From Sympetrum striolatum (lineage: Eukaryota; Arthropoda; Insecta; Odonata; Libellulidae), in assembly GCA_947579665.1 (NCBI GenBank), contig OX388351.1, positions 2,046,001-2,110,000 of the forward strand: DNA of 64,000 nt, read 5' to 3'. The notes below the pieces were generated by a model that searched no databases, was not told the origin of the DNA, and was given only the letters and a program-made list of their open reading frames with translations. The position numbers were made by a program, and so were the translations under genes. Shown here one piece after another: positions 1 through 14,100 of the stretch (position 1 is the first letter of the stretch; every line of letters begins with the position of its first letter).

Positions 1-3000
1 TTTAAGACAATACAATTTTTGCCAATGTTCTTAATTAATTTCACAGTTACACGATAGAATTCAGCTGAGATGTTTATGACCAAAATATTCTAGGTGAACC
101 GACAAGAAAGGCACCGTTTCGGTCGTAAAGTTATACTTTTCAATATTTTACGTGAAATAGATTGTAAAATTTCATCATGAACATGCAAATTTTATTTTCC
201 GTACCAAATAAACCATATGAACTCAGGAAGAGCAAGAAGAAACATAGACTGAAATACGATACCGCTTCCAAATCTGTAGGATGAGATATCAGTATCTTTT
301 GATTCCCTGAGGGTTTTTCTGTATTATCTCATTTGAGAGGATTGTGAATTGCTCTACCCCATCGGTGATGGGGTGATGAGTTATGATTTATCTACACTAG
401 AGCCCCATACAGTCATCCGGTTGCAAAAATTTAATAACCTCACACAGCATCTCGAGTGGAAATTCAAAGAACATCATCGGGGCTTGAGAGGCTCATGAGA
501 AATTAATAGCAACCGAATTATACTAAATAATTAGCAACAGAACCTCATCCATGCATAAAAAGTTTCCTCAGTTCCGTTTTAATGTCGAACGGAATAAAAA
601 GTTTTAGGTGACATATAAATTGGGCTGCACGGCGAACTTTCTCTGAGGTCACGTTCTTCTTAAACAATTTTTTGTTAATTTTCGGTTTCTTTAAACATAT
701 TAACAGGTGATTTGCATTCTAGCTAAAGATACAAAGAACAAATGAGGAAAATACAGCATTTCATATAAGATTGAAATAGAACATTAGCATTTTTTTAAAT
801 GATCACTGGTAAAAAACGCAACCATTCATTCAATATCCGCTTCTTGACTTAATTAGTATCGATATAATTCATCTATAAATATAAAATAGAGTGTGTGTGT
901 TTATGTTCGCTAAACACTCTTGAACCGAGAGTTGCAAAACTTCGAGAGGGAAATTTTCTACATTATTAAAAGTTGACCCCGCAAAGAGTATAGGCTACTT
1001 TTTATTTCCCTAAAACCCATGGTTCAAACCCAGACGGGTCAAAACCTTTTCATAAGACATAGACGTAAAGGTCATTTTTTTTCGTTACAGGGTTCATTTC
1101 TTTTTCAAGATTAAATTAGAAATAATAGTCGTAGGAGGTCGAATTCAGCACAAAAGAAAGACAATAGAATACGGATTCTTATTTTGGTCGTGGAATATCA
1201 TTTGCGATTCGAAATTGCGCACATCTTAGGAAAATACGTGAATATCTTATCGAAATTTTGAGGTTGTAAATAACCCATCCCCTGACGATAAAGGCGATTG
1301 TCGAGTACTCAGCTCATGCATTTATCCGTGAGAAAACATTGAGAAAATATGCCTACTTCAAATTCATGTTAAGAATAAGTGATAGATTATATGAATAGGG
1401 AGAAATTTAAGGAGATATTAGTAACTGCAGCTATGAACGATATACTGCGAAGAATCGAGCGTACAAACAGTACAAACATACGAATACCAGTATCTAAGAA
1501 AGATTTTAAATTTTATGGAAGCATTTGTAGCAACCAAGTTTTATTTATATCAACGTAATTGTTTACTGACTAATCTTTGGGATATTTGGGTTTATAGTAG
1601 TTTGTTAGATGAAGTTGCTTTCTCTCGATCAATTCAACTTAAAGACTTGGTAAGTTGCGGATGTTTTTAATATAATCTTCTTCATTAAGTATTACAACTT
1701 CTCAATTTACATCGATAAATATTTAGCGATTGAAGAAAATGGATTTAGTGAATATCGTAAATATTTCCCAGATTCAGTGTTGGAGCTGAACGGCGATTTG
1801 TAAAGCTGTAGCAAATCTCCAACATCGTATCCAATCCCTTGATCGAAAAGGTAAAGCAAGCTCATGTTTTGTTATACGCAGAATAAAAAAGTAATTCATT
1901 GTGGTTTTTTAAGTGCTTCCAATTCTGATACATTTAGTATCTTTCTGTTGTCGGTATTTAATCTTTGTTTCTGTTTTGGCATTGTGATTGCATTTGTGTT
2001 GTTTGATGAGCTCCATGTTAATGTTACACATTTTAGAATTGGGGTACAAGCCAGCTCCTTAATACACTTACTGTGTGCAATGAATATTCTTCGTTGGTTT
2101 TCGAGTGATATATAATATATTTTTATTATTTGTTTTTAATCATCGTTTCCGAGAACCAATTTTCCCTTTCAGAAAACTTCTCCTAAAAGGTGCTTATTTG
2201 GTGCTTCTTATCTTAATGTGATCATTGAATATATCTTTATAATCTTTAAATGATATTTGTCTTTTTCGAAGAAAGTATTCATTTAAAGGATGTGAGATTG
2301 AATCTTTAGGTGACTTTGTAGATTTAATTATAATTTTATTTAATTTTTCCATTGGTTTGGAAATAATTATAGTCTGGTAATAGCTATATACCAAAAATTA
2401 TGAGGCATGTGTTACGATCAAGACTGTAACAATAGCATTTATCAATTTAAAGTTCCCCGTTGAGAATCAACGGGAAATTCAGCTAGCAATATAATAAAAG
2501 AGATGTTATACATAAATATATATTAACGGAATATTTGGCACTCAATAGAAAAGGCACTAAAGAGTTATACTTAGTCGTTTTACCCGTCGCCAAGGCTCTA
2601 TTTTCATAAATCATGATCTGCAAACATGATATTCATGCTTCTCATGACTGAATTACAATAGAGGACCTAATTTAGTGACTTAATGATTTGAGAAAGTGAT
2701 TTCAATAATAAATTGTAATAATATATAATCCTATAAACATCATTTCATATGACATATACCCTTCACCTTCAAATTCCGCGCGTAAGTGCTGCTGACAAAA
2801 CGGGTCACAGTGAGTCAAAATTGAATGAATCGGTTTTACTCGCTTTCGTCGAGGCGACTCATCCTCCAACCCGTCCTTAAAAAACCCGTTTTGTGGATTT
2901 CACGGCCACGCGGGTCAAAACTACGCTTCTGCTGATCCCTACTATGAAGGTCCCTTTTTATCAATTTTTGAAAACTATGGAATAATGTAATATCTTAATT

Positions 3001-3785
3001 AAAGAGTGCATGTTGGCTAAGACTTTTTAAAACAAAACGCAATAAATATTAATTTTATTATTCATGGTGTCAAATCTTCTCTTTAAATAACTAATGTACA
3101 TCATATGCAACCGTTTACTTGCTCTATTTGAACATTTGTCTCTAATATTTCTATATTAGCATAAACCAACATACACAAAGGCATTCATTTGCGCAGAACT
3201 ATTATGGGATATCATGTAAAAGTAAAATAATGCACGTCTCATCACATTTTCTTTATGACGGGTCCAGCGCAAAGCCTCTCAGAGCCCCACGCAGTGTCCG
3301 TTGGGCGAATAAAGAAGCATTACTCCGGGAAACGCTCAAGTAGCGCAAAAAGCTAAGAATGCATAATGAACCTGGGAAGACTACTCAATGGGAAAGAGAG
3401 GAAGAAGATTCGACGGAGAGGAAACGAAGCAGAGTTTAAAGCGGTAAAGAGAGAAGCAGAGGAAAAGAAAGTGCATGCAAAGTAGAAAGAGAAGAAGATG
3501 ATACGAAAGAAGGAGGAAGTCAAAAGGAAAGGATAGGATTTAAATTTGGTGGAGAATGATAAATGTAAAAACGAATTAAGATAAAAGATTTAGGAATAAT
3601 AATGTAAACAAAAAGAGAGAGTATCGTTGAGGATACCAGTTTGGGTGGTTATGATAGAGTGTGTAGAGAAATAAATATTTTTGGGTATGTTCTGGGAATT
3701 GCGTCCCACTTCAATAGAGAGTATACAATAGTATATCAATATAGTTTCTATGATTGCTTGTTATCTGGTGATTTTGGATGTTGTT
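1..3785. other. Unassigned AT-rich noncoding DNA
   Basis: No gene or known element was recognised here. The open frames (up to 83 codons) are chance frames with no recognisable motif. Three local structures stand out. A short hairpin with a GC-rich stem lies at 2453-2477. A GC-richer patch at 2775-2935 holds an 11-bp inverted repeat (ACAAAACGGGT at 2795-2805 and its complement at 2884-2894) and several GGGTCA words. A purine-rich tract covers about 3380-3560. Confidence 0.6.
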
Positions 3786-4040
3786 AATCATTATCATCAT
3801 TGTACTTCTATCCGCGGAAAGGTCTAAACGGAACTTGCTCCTCCAGGCATCTCTATCCTATGCCTCCCTTTTAAGAGCTTGATATTATTTTCCTATTTTT
3901 CAATCGGTCAGCATCCCGAATTTTCTTCTCCCTCTTCCTCGTTTCCCATTGATCTTTCCTTCAAAAATCTTCTTCTGTAGGCATTCTACTCTTAGTATAT
4001 GGCCTATCCATCTTGTATCTAATAATCTCATCATTAATAA
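3786..4040 (-). mobile_element. 3' end of an RTE-type LINE (fragment)
   Basis: Read on the minus strand, this stretch encodes the C-terminal tail typical of LINE reverse transcriptases of the RTE type: a WIGHILR motif, then a basic run (GKINGKRGRGRRKF), then DRDAWRSKF close to the end. One in-frame stop lies inside it. Just after the coding remnant there is a short TGATGATAATGATTAA-like tail at 3786-3800, which fits the trinucleotide tails of RTE elements. The catalytic reverse transcriptase core is missing, so this is a strongly 5'-truncated dead copy. The 5' limit is approximate. The element resembles the LINE at 26,531-27,876 in tail type but is clearly a different copy. The clade is inferred from the motif style, not from an alignment. 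Confidence 0.7.
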
Positions 4041-7000
4041 TTCTTAACACGGCTTAAGATTTCAAATGCAAAAATATCCTTCTCAACTATTAAACCACGT
4101 TATGATCAAACACCCTGACGAACCCAGCATTCGCTTTCTCTCTTCCTTCATTTAAGCGATTCCTTAAAGGAGTCACATTATTTAGCGCTCAAATTTGAAA
4201 TATAAATGGACATTCAAACCTATAGAGGCTGGAAAATGTTTCAAATTCTCTTCATCAAGTATCAAAGATGAATGTACGTTCCTTTTTTTTAAGAAAGCGT
4301 TATCTGTATAACATTCCAATCTGAAACTTGTTTGTTTTTCAATTGTAATTCTTCTCGGTTTAACCTGAAGTATTTTTGGTTGAAGGCTATTTGGTAAGGA
4401 GGTTAAAAAATTGAGAGAAGTAGAATAGGTAAACATGAATCCTGTATTGCAATCTATCCTACGATGTGGAAGGAGCGAATGACAGAAGGGGAGGTCTCTT
4501 CATTCTCAGAAAGAACGTCCACGGAGTGGAGTTAACCAACGACGGGGTTCTTAATAAGAGAACGAGGAAAAGTACGGCAAATTATTAGATTCGACGAAGT
4601 TTTTGTGAATGTTACACTTAGTCCAACTAGTTTACTCTTATATCTTAATCCATAAAAAAGGAATTGGTCATTGAAGAAAGAATGGTTTTAATTGAAGACG
4701 TAGAACGGGGGTAGTTTAAGCAGGAGGTTCAAATACTGAGAATGAGGTAAAAACGTAAGCTGCAAGGTTAAAGACAGACCAAGAGTTATTGGATAGCATT
4801 AAAAAAGGAGATGAAGAGAAGGAGTTAAAAAAGATACATTGGTAGTCAAGGATAGAATTTTAGGGCACATAAACCTACCAAGGATGGAAGATAAACACAT
4901 GCTACTGAGCAAGATGTCACGAAAAAGAGAGACTACGATTCTGTGCATTCGTAGACCTCGCATTCTCTTACCAGACAGATAATTTTATGCACATTTTTGC
5001 AACCCCACCATGACTAACTTATCACCTTAGCCCATTAAAAATTTTTCAAGAAATGTATTAAATAGCGTAAAGTTGAGGAAGAGTGAGATCGAGGATAGAG
5101 TGAGAATTACAAGGAATGAGGCGAATGAGCGAATTCCAGTGGAAATGAGACTTGCATAAACTCGTGGTGGCATCCTGTTTTGATGCTGACGAGGGGGGAA
5201 TAAAACCGAGGGAAGATTAAAGTACCAGGTATAAGAGAACAAATACATCCGTTATTTACCATCCACTGCTTCCCAACCTCTCCTCATGCGCAGCACTTTT
5301 ATTCCGAATTTGCAGCACACCAAAACATGCGACCTTCACGTAATTTACTCAATGGGAAGCATGTGTTTTAATGATTTCTTCCCCTTACTTTTGATCAAGT
5401 TGAAAATCGGAAAAAAATTCATTCCAAGTTTACTGATCAATTCATTTTCGCACAATTTCCAAGTTAAACCATTTTTAAGAAGGCAACACGCCACTAAAGT
5501 GTGGTCTACAAGTTTCACGTGCAACCTGATGCCTCTTTCAATTATCTAATGAATGTCTTTGGTTACTAACAGCCTCCTTAAACCATAAGTTTGCTAACTG
5601 CGTTTGGTAGTAAATTGAAATAGATAAAATGTGCAAAGAATATAAAATGTCGACGCATCAAAAACTATAGCTGATAATATTATTTAGTAAATAAAGTTCA
5701 GATGTAGAGCGTAAATAGGAATTAAAGGGTGGGATAATCTGCAATACACAATGAGCATACTCACAGCATACCAGCGTGCCATGGTGCACCAGCTGAGAAC
5801 TCATGCATGAGGTACTAATGTCATACTCGCAATATTATTTCTCTTGTGTACATTATCTGTTTGAACAATCTACGCAATAGCACATTCAAATGGATGCTAT
5901 GTAAACTCAAATTAAATTATACCTTCTTTCCACAATCTATGCACTACGAAGGGGCAAGGGGTGAGAATGCAGATACAAAGGGTGGATGAGAAAGGAGCAT
6001 GTGCCGGCAGAAGGGGGCGTAAGTCAGTGGAAAGCAAAAAGCAAGATAGAGAGAGAGATAGTGAGAGAGCGCGATCGATACTCGGCTCCATTGGGAAGAG
6101 AGTGTGAAGGGTGGGCGTAAGGTGACGGGGAGGAAAAGAGTGGAAATTGGATAGATGTCGGAAATAGCGGTCGGCAAAAGAAAGAGATATATATAAGAGA
6201 AGCGGAGGATATTGCGTAAGTTTTACGGTGCATTACCCTAGTGCCGCGGACTGCGTCGGCCGATAGATTTGTTCGTCAATATCCTGAATTTGAAATGGGA
6301 ATCCGTAGTGAAAAACGAGGGTCGATCACAGCAGCCTTGATGGGCGATTTATCCCTAAGCTTATGAGTTTCCAAAAAGTTATGACCTACGAAAATATCAA
6401 ATGGCATCCCCCCATTATTTTGGATGGATCCATCAGGAAAACGTGGCCTGGTCATATGTTTTTTGTGGGAGCTATTTGTTAACTGATGGGAAGCGATCGG
6501 GGTCTTTAAATCTTATTGAAATACTCTTGGAACTGTCTGGACTAGCATTAAGAATTGCGTCTTATGCTTCATTAGGTATATGAAAAGTTACGAATGACAT
6601 TGATCTATAAGTACGTCTATGAGAATTAAATACGCAATACATACGTACTTTATTTAACTAAAACATATTGAATATTTTCTACGTTAACTTAATCTAAATA
6701 TTTGAACCGAAATGGATTAAAATATTTTGATGAAATCCAGAGTATACAAAATATAAATCAATTTGAATACAATTCAAATAATTAAATTCATTCGATTCAC
6801 AATTTAACATTTACTAGAATCAAAAACTAACCCTAATCGAAGGCGAACCTCAATCCTTAAAGTCGTGTAGGAGGGGAAACTACGGGTTACTAATACGCAT
6901 TCTATTCGCAGTGGTGTCTGGACTGGATTGCGATGGAACAATAGCTATTAATTACTTAAAAATAAAAATTTGTTTAGATATTTTTATATATCAATTTGTC

Positions 7001-10000
7001 AGAAGAACCATGTTTTTTATATATCGTCACTTAAAAGGAAAGCGACGCAGGACTGGAATTATAGCTTCAAATACCATAGCTAAAATAACTTTTCATTAGT
7101 AATCTTTCATGATTACGCGTTTAAGTTCACCACTCTGAAAAGCAAGCGGATCTTGAAATCTCAAAAAATGAATATAAAAAAAATGAAGTGCATTAGAATG
7201 CGCGGTATGTTAAGAATATTTATCCATAAAAATATTCAAAACAACCAGGTTTAATCTTAATACTTGAAGTACCAAAACTAAAGCTTTAGCTATAAATTTT
7301 TAAGAAGCACTTCGAACGTTTGAGATTACTTAGTGGAATATTTAAGAATTAATTGAACATTATGCCCGACACCAAACTGTTTAACGGTGCACCGTTAATT
7401 AAAATTTAAGTACAACGAAATTGAAAATCTGTCTTAGTTGAATTACAGTATTTTACGCAAAAATTAGACGGTCGAACTAATAGTTTATTATTTCCATTTT
7501 TCTATAATCCAATATTTCTTATTTTAGGACAAATTGTATATGTCGTACAGAGGAAAAGAGAGCATTATTTCTCGTTGAGAAAAATAGCGCACTAGCCGTG
7601 TAGTAGCTCATTGGGACTTAGGTAGGAATTGGGACAAGACGTTCGTAATGCTTGTGTGATTTTTTTTCATTTCTTATGATATTTGATAAGCATTAGTAGA
7701 TACCTATAATTCAAGTCGATTTTTAAATACTTTATAAAATCGAAAAATACTAAAAGTGTACAAGTCGGAAAGTTAGACAAATGAGGAGTAATCTTAAACA
7801 TGATGAAAAATTACTTTTGACAATAAAGGTTTTAGAAGTAAGAAAGACATATTATAAAAATAGCTCAGGGTTTTTCTAAACTCTCATAATATTAAGATAA
7901 TTAACTATCTCCAATGAGAAGCGAGAGAAAGAGAATTTGCAACTGGGCCGGGGAGTAACAAATCTCATCTTCAATGATCATCTCTATTATAATCAACCAA
8001 CCGCCCGAAAAAAATGGGAAAGGAAGATAGTACGATGCATGTAAAAATACAGCAGCCATTACTGTTGTACCAATAAAAAATCGGTACCTTATAATAACAT
8101 GAAATTGTATTTATCAAAAGATGCAAGAAGAATTTCTTAAAGTATAATTTAAAAATGTATCAAGCATATCAATAACAAAAATAAAACAAAGGTTCCTTTT
8201 CTGGCCCCAACTTACTTCGTAACGGAGGGGTTAAAGGAGTTACAGCGGCCGGAGACAGTTCTCGTTGACTTGTGGAGCGAGACGACAGAGGATTTCCATT
8301 CTGTCCCTATGGTATCTCGCCGTTCTAGCGCAAAGAGATGCAACTAAGTGCAACACCTTAAGACTTCTCGGAGCGAATCTCGAGAAAATAAATATCCATT
8401 GCAGCATCTCTTTAAAGGAAGTTCCACGGTGTCGGATGGATTGAGCTGACAGATTTCTCTGAGTTAAAGTTGCCGACCATAAGTTGAACTGAATATCTTA
8501 CTTGTAAACCGTCAGTTTTCCATTTAAAGTAATTCGCGGAATGATTCGTAGTGTGCGTTTAAATTCGGTTTTTTTATTATATTTAAATAGATTGAAATGT
8601 AAATGTTAGCTCTTTGTTTGAATTGTCGAAATAGAATGACAATTGATTTTCATATAGTTACACTTTTCTTTTTAATATGATTAAATAATTTATTGAAATT
8701 TATAAATGCTTGAGTCATCACGTACATATATAGGAGAATATAGTGGATACATGCATTGATAAAATAGTACATATATTGTCGATCGCTACAAAAAAATAAA
8801 TAAATAATTTAATTTATAAATTATAAGCATTTAATTCGTAATCTCCTTTTAATAATAATATTAATATCTTAAGTGAGAAAAAAGTTAATATTCGAGCCCT
8901 CCTGAGCCTTACCTGGCTCATCACGGGTTTTTTTTATTTGAACAAATGGTTCACTATGTGAGATAATTTTTAGTAATATTTCTTTAACTTTGGCTCCTGG
9001 AAATAATTTTTTTAATACATGTTTAAAATTATAGAAGTTTTGCACTTGATTTCCGAAAAATTGCGAATAGTGAGAAAAGTCCAATGCTAAGGATATTTGT
9101 AGTAAAAGCAGAATCAAGAGATAAGAGGATGAGCGGAAATCCGCGTAAAAGGAAGTAAATCTAGCAATATTTTTAGGAGGAATTATGGAGAGGACACATG
9201 GAAAGGGAAAAAAGGGAACATGTAAATCGCACGGAAAGCATCAGCTGTAGGAACTCTTGGATTTCGTTCTTTAGGCGGAAAGAACGGACCAAGAGTGAAT
9301 GGTGTCAATCGGGGGAATCCATGTTGAGAAGAATATTTCATAGGCATTCGAATCGAAATGGAAGCAAATCCATGACAACGGGGCAGGTTTTCCGAGATAG
9401 AAATTAAATAAAGCCTAGGGAATTCCGAAATAAATCTCGAAGACAGCGAATTAATTCAACTAAATCTCGCATGATTCGGAGCAGATTGACAAAAAAAATG
9501 AAGGTGCTCAAACCGAACTCCAAAAATCTCCATTTGATGACTTTGGATTATCAATACATTATAGAGAATCATTATCTGATTTTATGCTTTTAGTTGAATT
9601 GGTTTAAATTTTCAATTCTTTTGTCTTGCATCTTGGTATTTCAAATGTTTTGTCTCTATTCTATGTATGGAATTAGCGACAGCACTGAATTTTTTCAAAC
9701 TAGAAAATTACTTTTCTCTCTTTCCGTCATTTTCTGGTTCACGTTAAGACAATGCACGCAGTTATGTAGAGAGGAACCACGATAGGACTCAATATTCCCA
9801 AATGGTAACCTGAATAATTCCAAATATTCTGTCCTGCTATCTCACGACCTATGGATACAACAGGTCTTAGGAGAGGACACAAATATGTATCAGATTTGTT
9901 TCATTATTGATACAATTATACAATTTCATACTAATGTATTGTACTTGAATGTAGCTCTTTCAGCATGAACTTACGGCTCATTAATTCTTCTAACACCCAC

Positions 10001-10886
10001 TCCACTTACCATTTCGTCACGTGGTTTGATGGTATTGAAAATTATATAAATTAAATGTTTTACGAGTTATTGTTACTTCGCAAAAGAATTTAAATGAATA
10101 TATCCTATAAGATATTTAAAAACTCAATAAGGCACTTTTATGTTATCATTGAGTCTCTGAAACGAAATTCTGTAATTCTTAAACTGACTCCCTATTTCAA
10201 GGAATAAATCCAACTTTTTAAATTTCAAACGTCTTCATACCTCGCCATTCGATGCTTATTTTGTGCTCCATTCATTAAAATATCAAAGGCGCCGTTGCAA
10301 CCTACCGCATGTCGAATACGGCATGTGCATCCTTTCCTTGAATTTTCCTTAAATACTATTTACATTTTGTGAGAAAACAATTGCATCCTTAATTACTTTC
10401 ACATTCCAATAATAAAATTTAATTTATCCATTCTATAATGAAGGTATTATTTTCCTCGTGTATCCTTCGATATATGCAACCTCAAAGATACAATCATGCA
10501 TTTGTGGTCGGTCGCGGATGGTGACATAGACGCTCCAGGCACCCTTGGATCTAAACTTTACGGTAGAACTTAAATTAGATGTGATAAAAGCTACCCAGAA
10601 CAAACTCCAACATCGTTTATCTTCATCTTTCACAACTATAATTGAAAGATTAACATTTTTCTCTTCTACTTCATATGTGAGCAAAAATCATTTCAAGTTT
10701 AGCAATAAATATTACATAGATTTAAATTTAAAATTGAAATAGATATTACTCTTTTTAAGATGCTTCACAAAAAGAAGTAATTAAGAGATAATGATTGGAT
10801 TTTATTTGAAATATACTTAAATATTTATGAAATTTCAACTTGATCAAAGATTGGTAGTATATACGGTAGATTATTTAATCAATCGA
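4041..10886. other. Unassigned noncoding DNA with purine-rich tracts
   Basis: No gene was recognised. The stretch has purine-rich low-complexity segments (about 4440-4960, 5940-6180 and 9180-9420) that create spurious open frames, including two overlapping minus-strand frames at 5944-6233. A cluster of GAGAG words at about 6050-6070 precedes a TATATATAAG sequence at about 6188. A perfect 18-bp palindrome (TTAACGGTGCACCGTTAA) lies at 7381-7398. A GC-richer island covers about 8205-8480. Confidence 0.6.
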
Positions 10887-11138
10887 TCAATAAAAAGTCA
10901 AACAAATATAATGCATTTTATGTTTACAGTATAGAAACAAAAATGCCATCATTAATGGTGCAACTATGATACAGGATCTATAAAAGGACATCTTGCCTAT
11001 CTCCTCCTCAGTAAACAGTCCCAGGCTATTGATCCGACCCTGCAATGCCCGGGTGCAGCCATCGAAACCCTTCTTCCAATCTCTACGCTTAATCCCTTTC
11101 GCCTGATTACGCCACCTGCCTGTCCATCTCCGATACAA
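10887..11138 (-). CDS. Weak candidate coding exon, product unknown
   Basis: An 83-codon open frame on the minus strand starts directly after a strong-looking splice acceptor: a T-rich tract followed by CTAG, with the AG at 11,139-11,140. The first ~55 codons are GC-richer than the surroundings and encode a basic stretch (YRRWTGRWRNQ, then KRRDWKKGF), an acidic turn (FTEEEIGKM) and a hydrophobic segment (CIIVAPLMMAFLFL) that could span a membrane. No protein family was recognised and no clear donor site was settled. The frame has no ATG at its beginning, so it would have to be an internal exon. It may equally be a chance frame or an old transposon remnant. Confidence 0.2.
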   Translation of the reverse strand: MYRRWTGRWRNQAKGIKRRDWKKGFDGCTRALQGRINSLGLFTEEEIGKMSFYRSCIIVAPLMMAFLFLYCKHKMHYICLTFY

Positions 11139-11142
11139 CTAG

Positions 11143-14100
11143 AAAAAAAGACCCCCGCTATGTGAGGACAGGAGCAAAAGGGCTATCCCCAAACTCCTTT
11201 AATGAATACCGTATCCAATAGAGGGAAAAGAAAGAACTGCGCCTTCTATTTCTGCTGATTCATAACTTCCCCCGAGGGGGTTAAGAGACGTTAGTCATTT
11301 CTCTCGTATCCCTTCTCTTTTAATGCATTTGCAAAATTTTCCGTCGCTGGAGGAAATGTTAAAATCCAGTTAAAACATCACTCCACGTTTCTCCGCTAAT
11401 GTTTTGTCCCTTTCACGCAAACCCAGATGAGAACAAAAAACGAGGTAAAAAGGGATGGACGGCACTTTCTTTTACGGTTTGGTCTAGTACGCCTGAGGGA
11501 AAATTTTAGATGGGTAATGTTTAGGATTCTGTATGAAATAGAATGGTAAAGAACGTTCTAGATGCATTTAAAGGAAAGTGTGTAATAGCAACATCGTTGA
11601 TCTTCATACTAACAATGAATGACAAAAATACACGACAAAACATGGAAAACATGACAAAATAATATTTATTCAACAAAACAAGGTTAAAAGAAACAACAAC
11701 CAAGAAAACTTGCTAATGAATTAATAAGTTTTGTGATTTTATTTAACATTACTTATAATCAGCTGTAACATCCCCTGGTACTTAAGCTGTCCGTTGGCTA
11801 TTTTTCTATAGGTTAACAAATCTATTCGCTTCAATCTCAACCCTTTATATTTATTTACTCATAAAGCATATATTCAAGTTTTTGTAAATATATATATATA
11901 CCTTAATTTGTTTTAAGCGGCTCTTAACTCCCTTTGGTATAATGTGTTTGCCTTCCGATGGGAGCGAGCATGTCCGTGGGAAAAATTAGATAATGAGAAA
12001 GAGCTGATGACGTGTATGGAGTTAATAGGAATAGAAAAAAAGAATAAGGATTGATGGAGCAAACACGGCTCGTGAATGGACCGCAAATTTGTGACTGTCA
12101 TGGAGATCCTCGTTGAAAGGCAGCTCTTGATGCGTTCATTGACGAGTGAAATGAATAGCACACGACGAATCGTGTTTGATTCGGAACGGATCGACAACAA
12201 AATGAAGACACCTTGAATAGACTGGACAAAGATTATGCGTTACACGGGTGGATATGAAAGTCATTTTTAGAGACAAAACGTTTTTGACGTTTGCTGGAAT
12301 GTGGGAATTTATTACTGAAGTAAAGACAGACAATCCATTCGTACAGACATATCTGGACATTTCTGACATTTTCTGCAAATGATATAACAGTAGTCCATAG
12401 ATATACCCGCTGTGTTGTCAGCGAATGAAATAATGTTAATTTCGTTTTTAAACGTTTTTCATAACTATACAATTACTGTTAAAATCCTTTTAAATACTGG
12501 AACTATTTATTTTTTTTAACTGTTCTTGCGATGCTACGTTTTCAACATAAGTGTTTCATGGAAGTAGGAAGGTTATTCTCTTCAAAAACCGAAAGTCAAC
12601 CAGATTCAAACTAAGAAAAAGAGGAAAAACTTCCTTTGTTTATCAAATATATCTGAATTTCTGAGTAAACGCTTTCAATCCAAAATTAATAACAATTTAA
12701 TATTTAGTTAGCAAACATCGATTTGATACCGAAACATGAATTAATAAATCAAATTCTTACTTATATATAATAATAATAATAATATATAATATCACTATAG
12801 CGCTGGTTATTTGCAAAATATGTGATAAAGGACTCCACGGAAAGAAAATTTTCTTTTGTCAGAATATCCGTGTGTTTCAAATATCCAATTGGATTATAAA
12901 AAGCAAAAGAAGAGCAAAGTGTTTAAATAGAAAATATTGAAATTCTATCGAACGGCTGAAAAGTGCTGATTTGGCCAAACAACGATGCTGATATGCGCCG
13001 GGTAATAAGGGAGTTCGATGAAACGGCATTGATCGTGGGATTAATGCCTGGGCACTTCGGGTCCCGTCCTAGACCCGATAAAATTCAACTCTCTCTCCCA
13101 ATGTTCGAACGTGAGTTTTTATTCCACGCTATCGAGTGTTAGTGACAATAAAGTTCCTTCGATATTTGCTACTACTCCCCTTTTGTTCGGAAGAACATTA
13201 CTTCGTTAATAACAGATTACTTCCCTTGTCAACTAAAGTAGTAAGGTTTTATGTATAGATCTGAATGAAAGTTATGACTTTCCGATTACATCGTGAATGA
13301 GTTTTGCTGGTAAACTGACCAAGCGATTCCTACGATGGGTAACTTTTCAATGAATTAAGAAAACAACAATTTTGGAGCCATTCTATAGATTTTTAATAGA
13401 CTTCTTCCAAACATTTTGACATTAATTCCATTCCTGTCGGCAGTAAACACCTATGAATGATTTAATTAAAATATAGAACTTTTAATGAGAGTTATCCTAG
13501 GTTTAATACAGTTAAACTACTAGGTCACAGAAATAAAGTTTGCCATGCATTTATGGATTAAATAGATATAAAATTATATCTTAAATGTAGGAAAGGAAGA
13601 GAACAGTTTGTCTTAGTTCCACAGTAAATTTATTGTGCAAGACAAAGTGCAAGTGTAAGACAAAGTCAATATCTGTCAAACGCAAACATAAATCTCTTTA
13701 AATTTTAAATTCCGTAAGGTAAGGCTGACAGAAAAAAAATAATCAATGAAGATTGCCAGAGAATGAAGAGAGATTTAAAGAGAAAAGAAACGTTAACCAA
13801 GATAACTGACAAGGTAACTTTAGATTACATTCAAGTTCACACACTGCAATCATTGACGTGTAAAACAATATTGTACGTTTAATATCAACTGTTTTAGGAA
13901 CCGGTCTGGTTGTAAACAGAAAGTTTATCTCCCAACCAGGGACCCTGTCTCTCATAACCTATTTCCACCTTAAAAAAGGTTTCGAGGGCCTTATTTTCAC
14001 GATCCCTCGGACTCCCTTATTTTAATTAGGCTCGGAGAGACCAATTTCCATTGTTTCTGACGGTCCGCTCACTGTTGTTTCACGGCGCCCGGAAAAAAAT

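Noticed and set aside
1018..1032. B-box-like GGTTCAAACCC
   Set aside because: No A box at the proper distance and no tRNA-like fold.
5944..6233. Two overlapping minus-strand frames rich in serine and proline
   Set aside because: They come from a GA-rich low-complexity tract.
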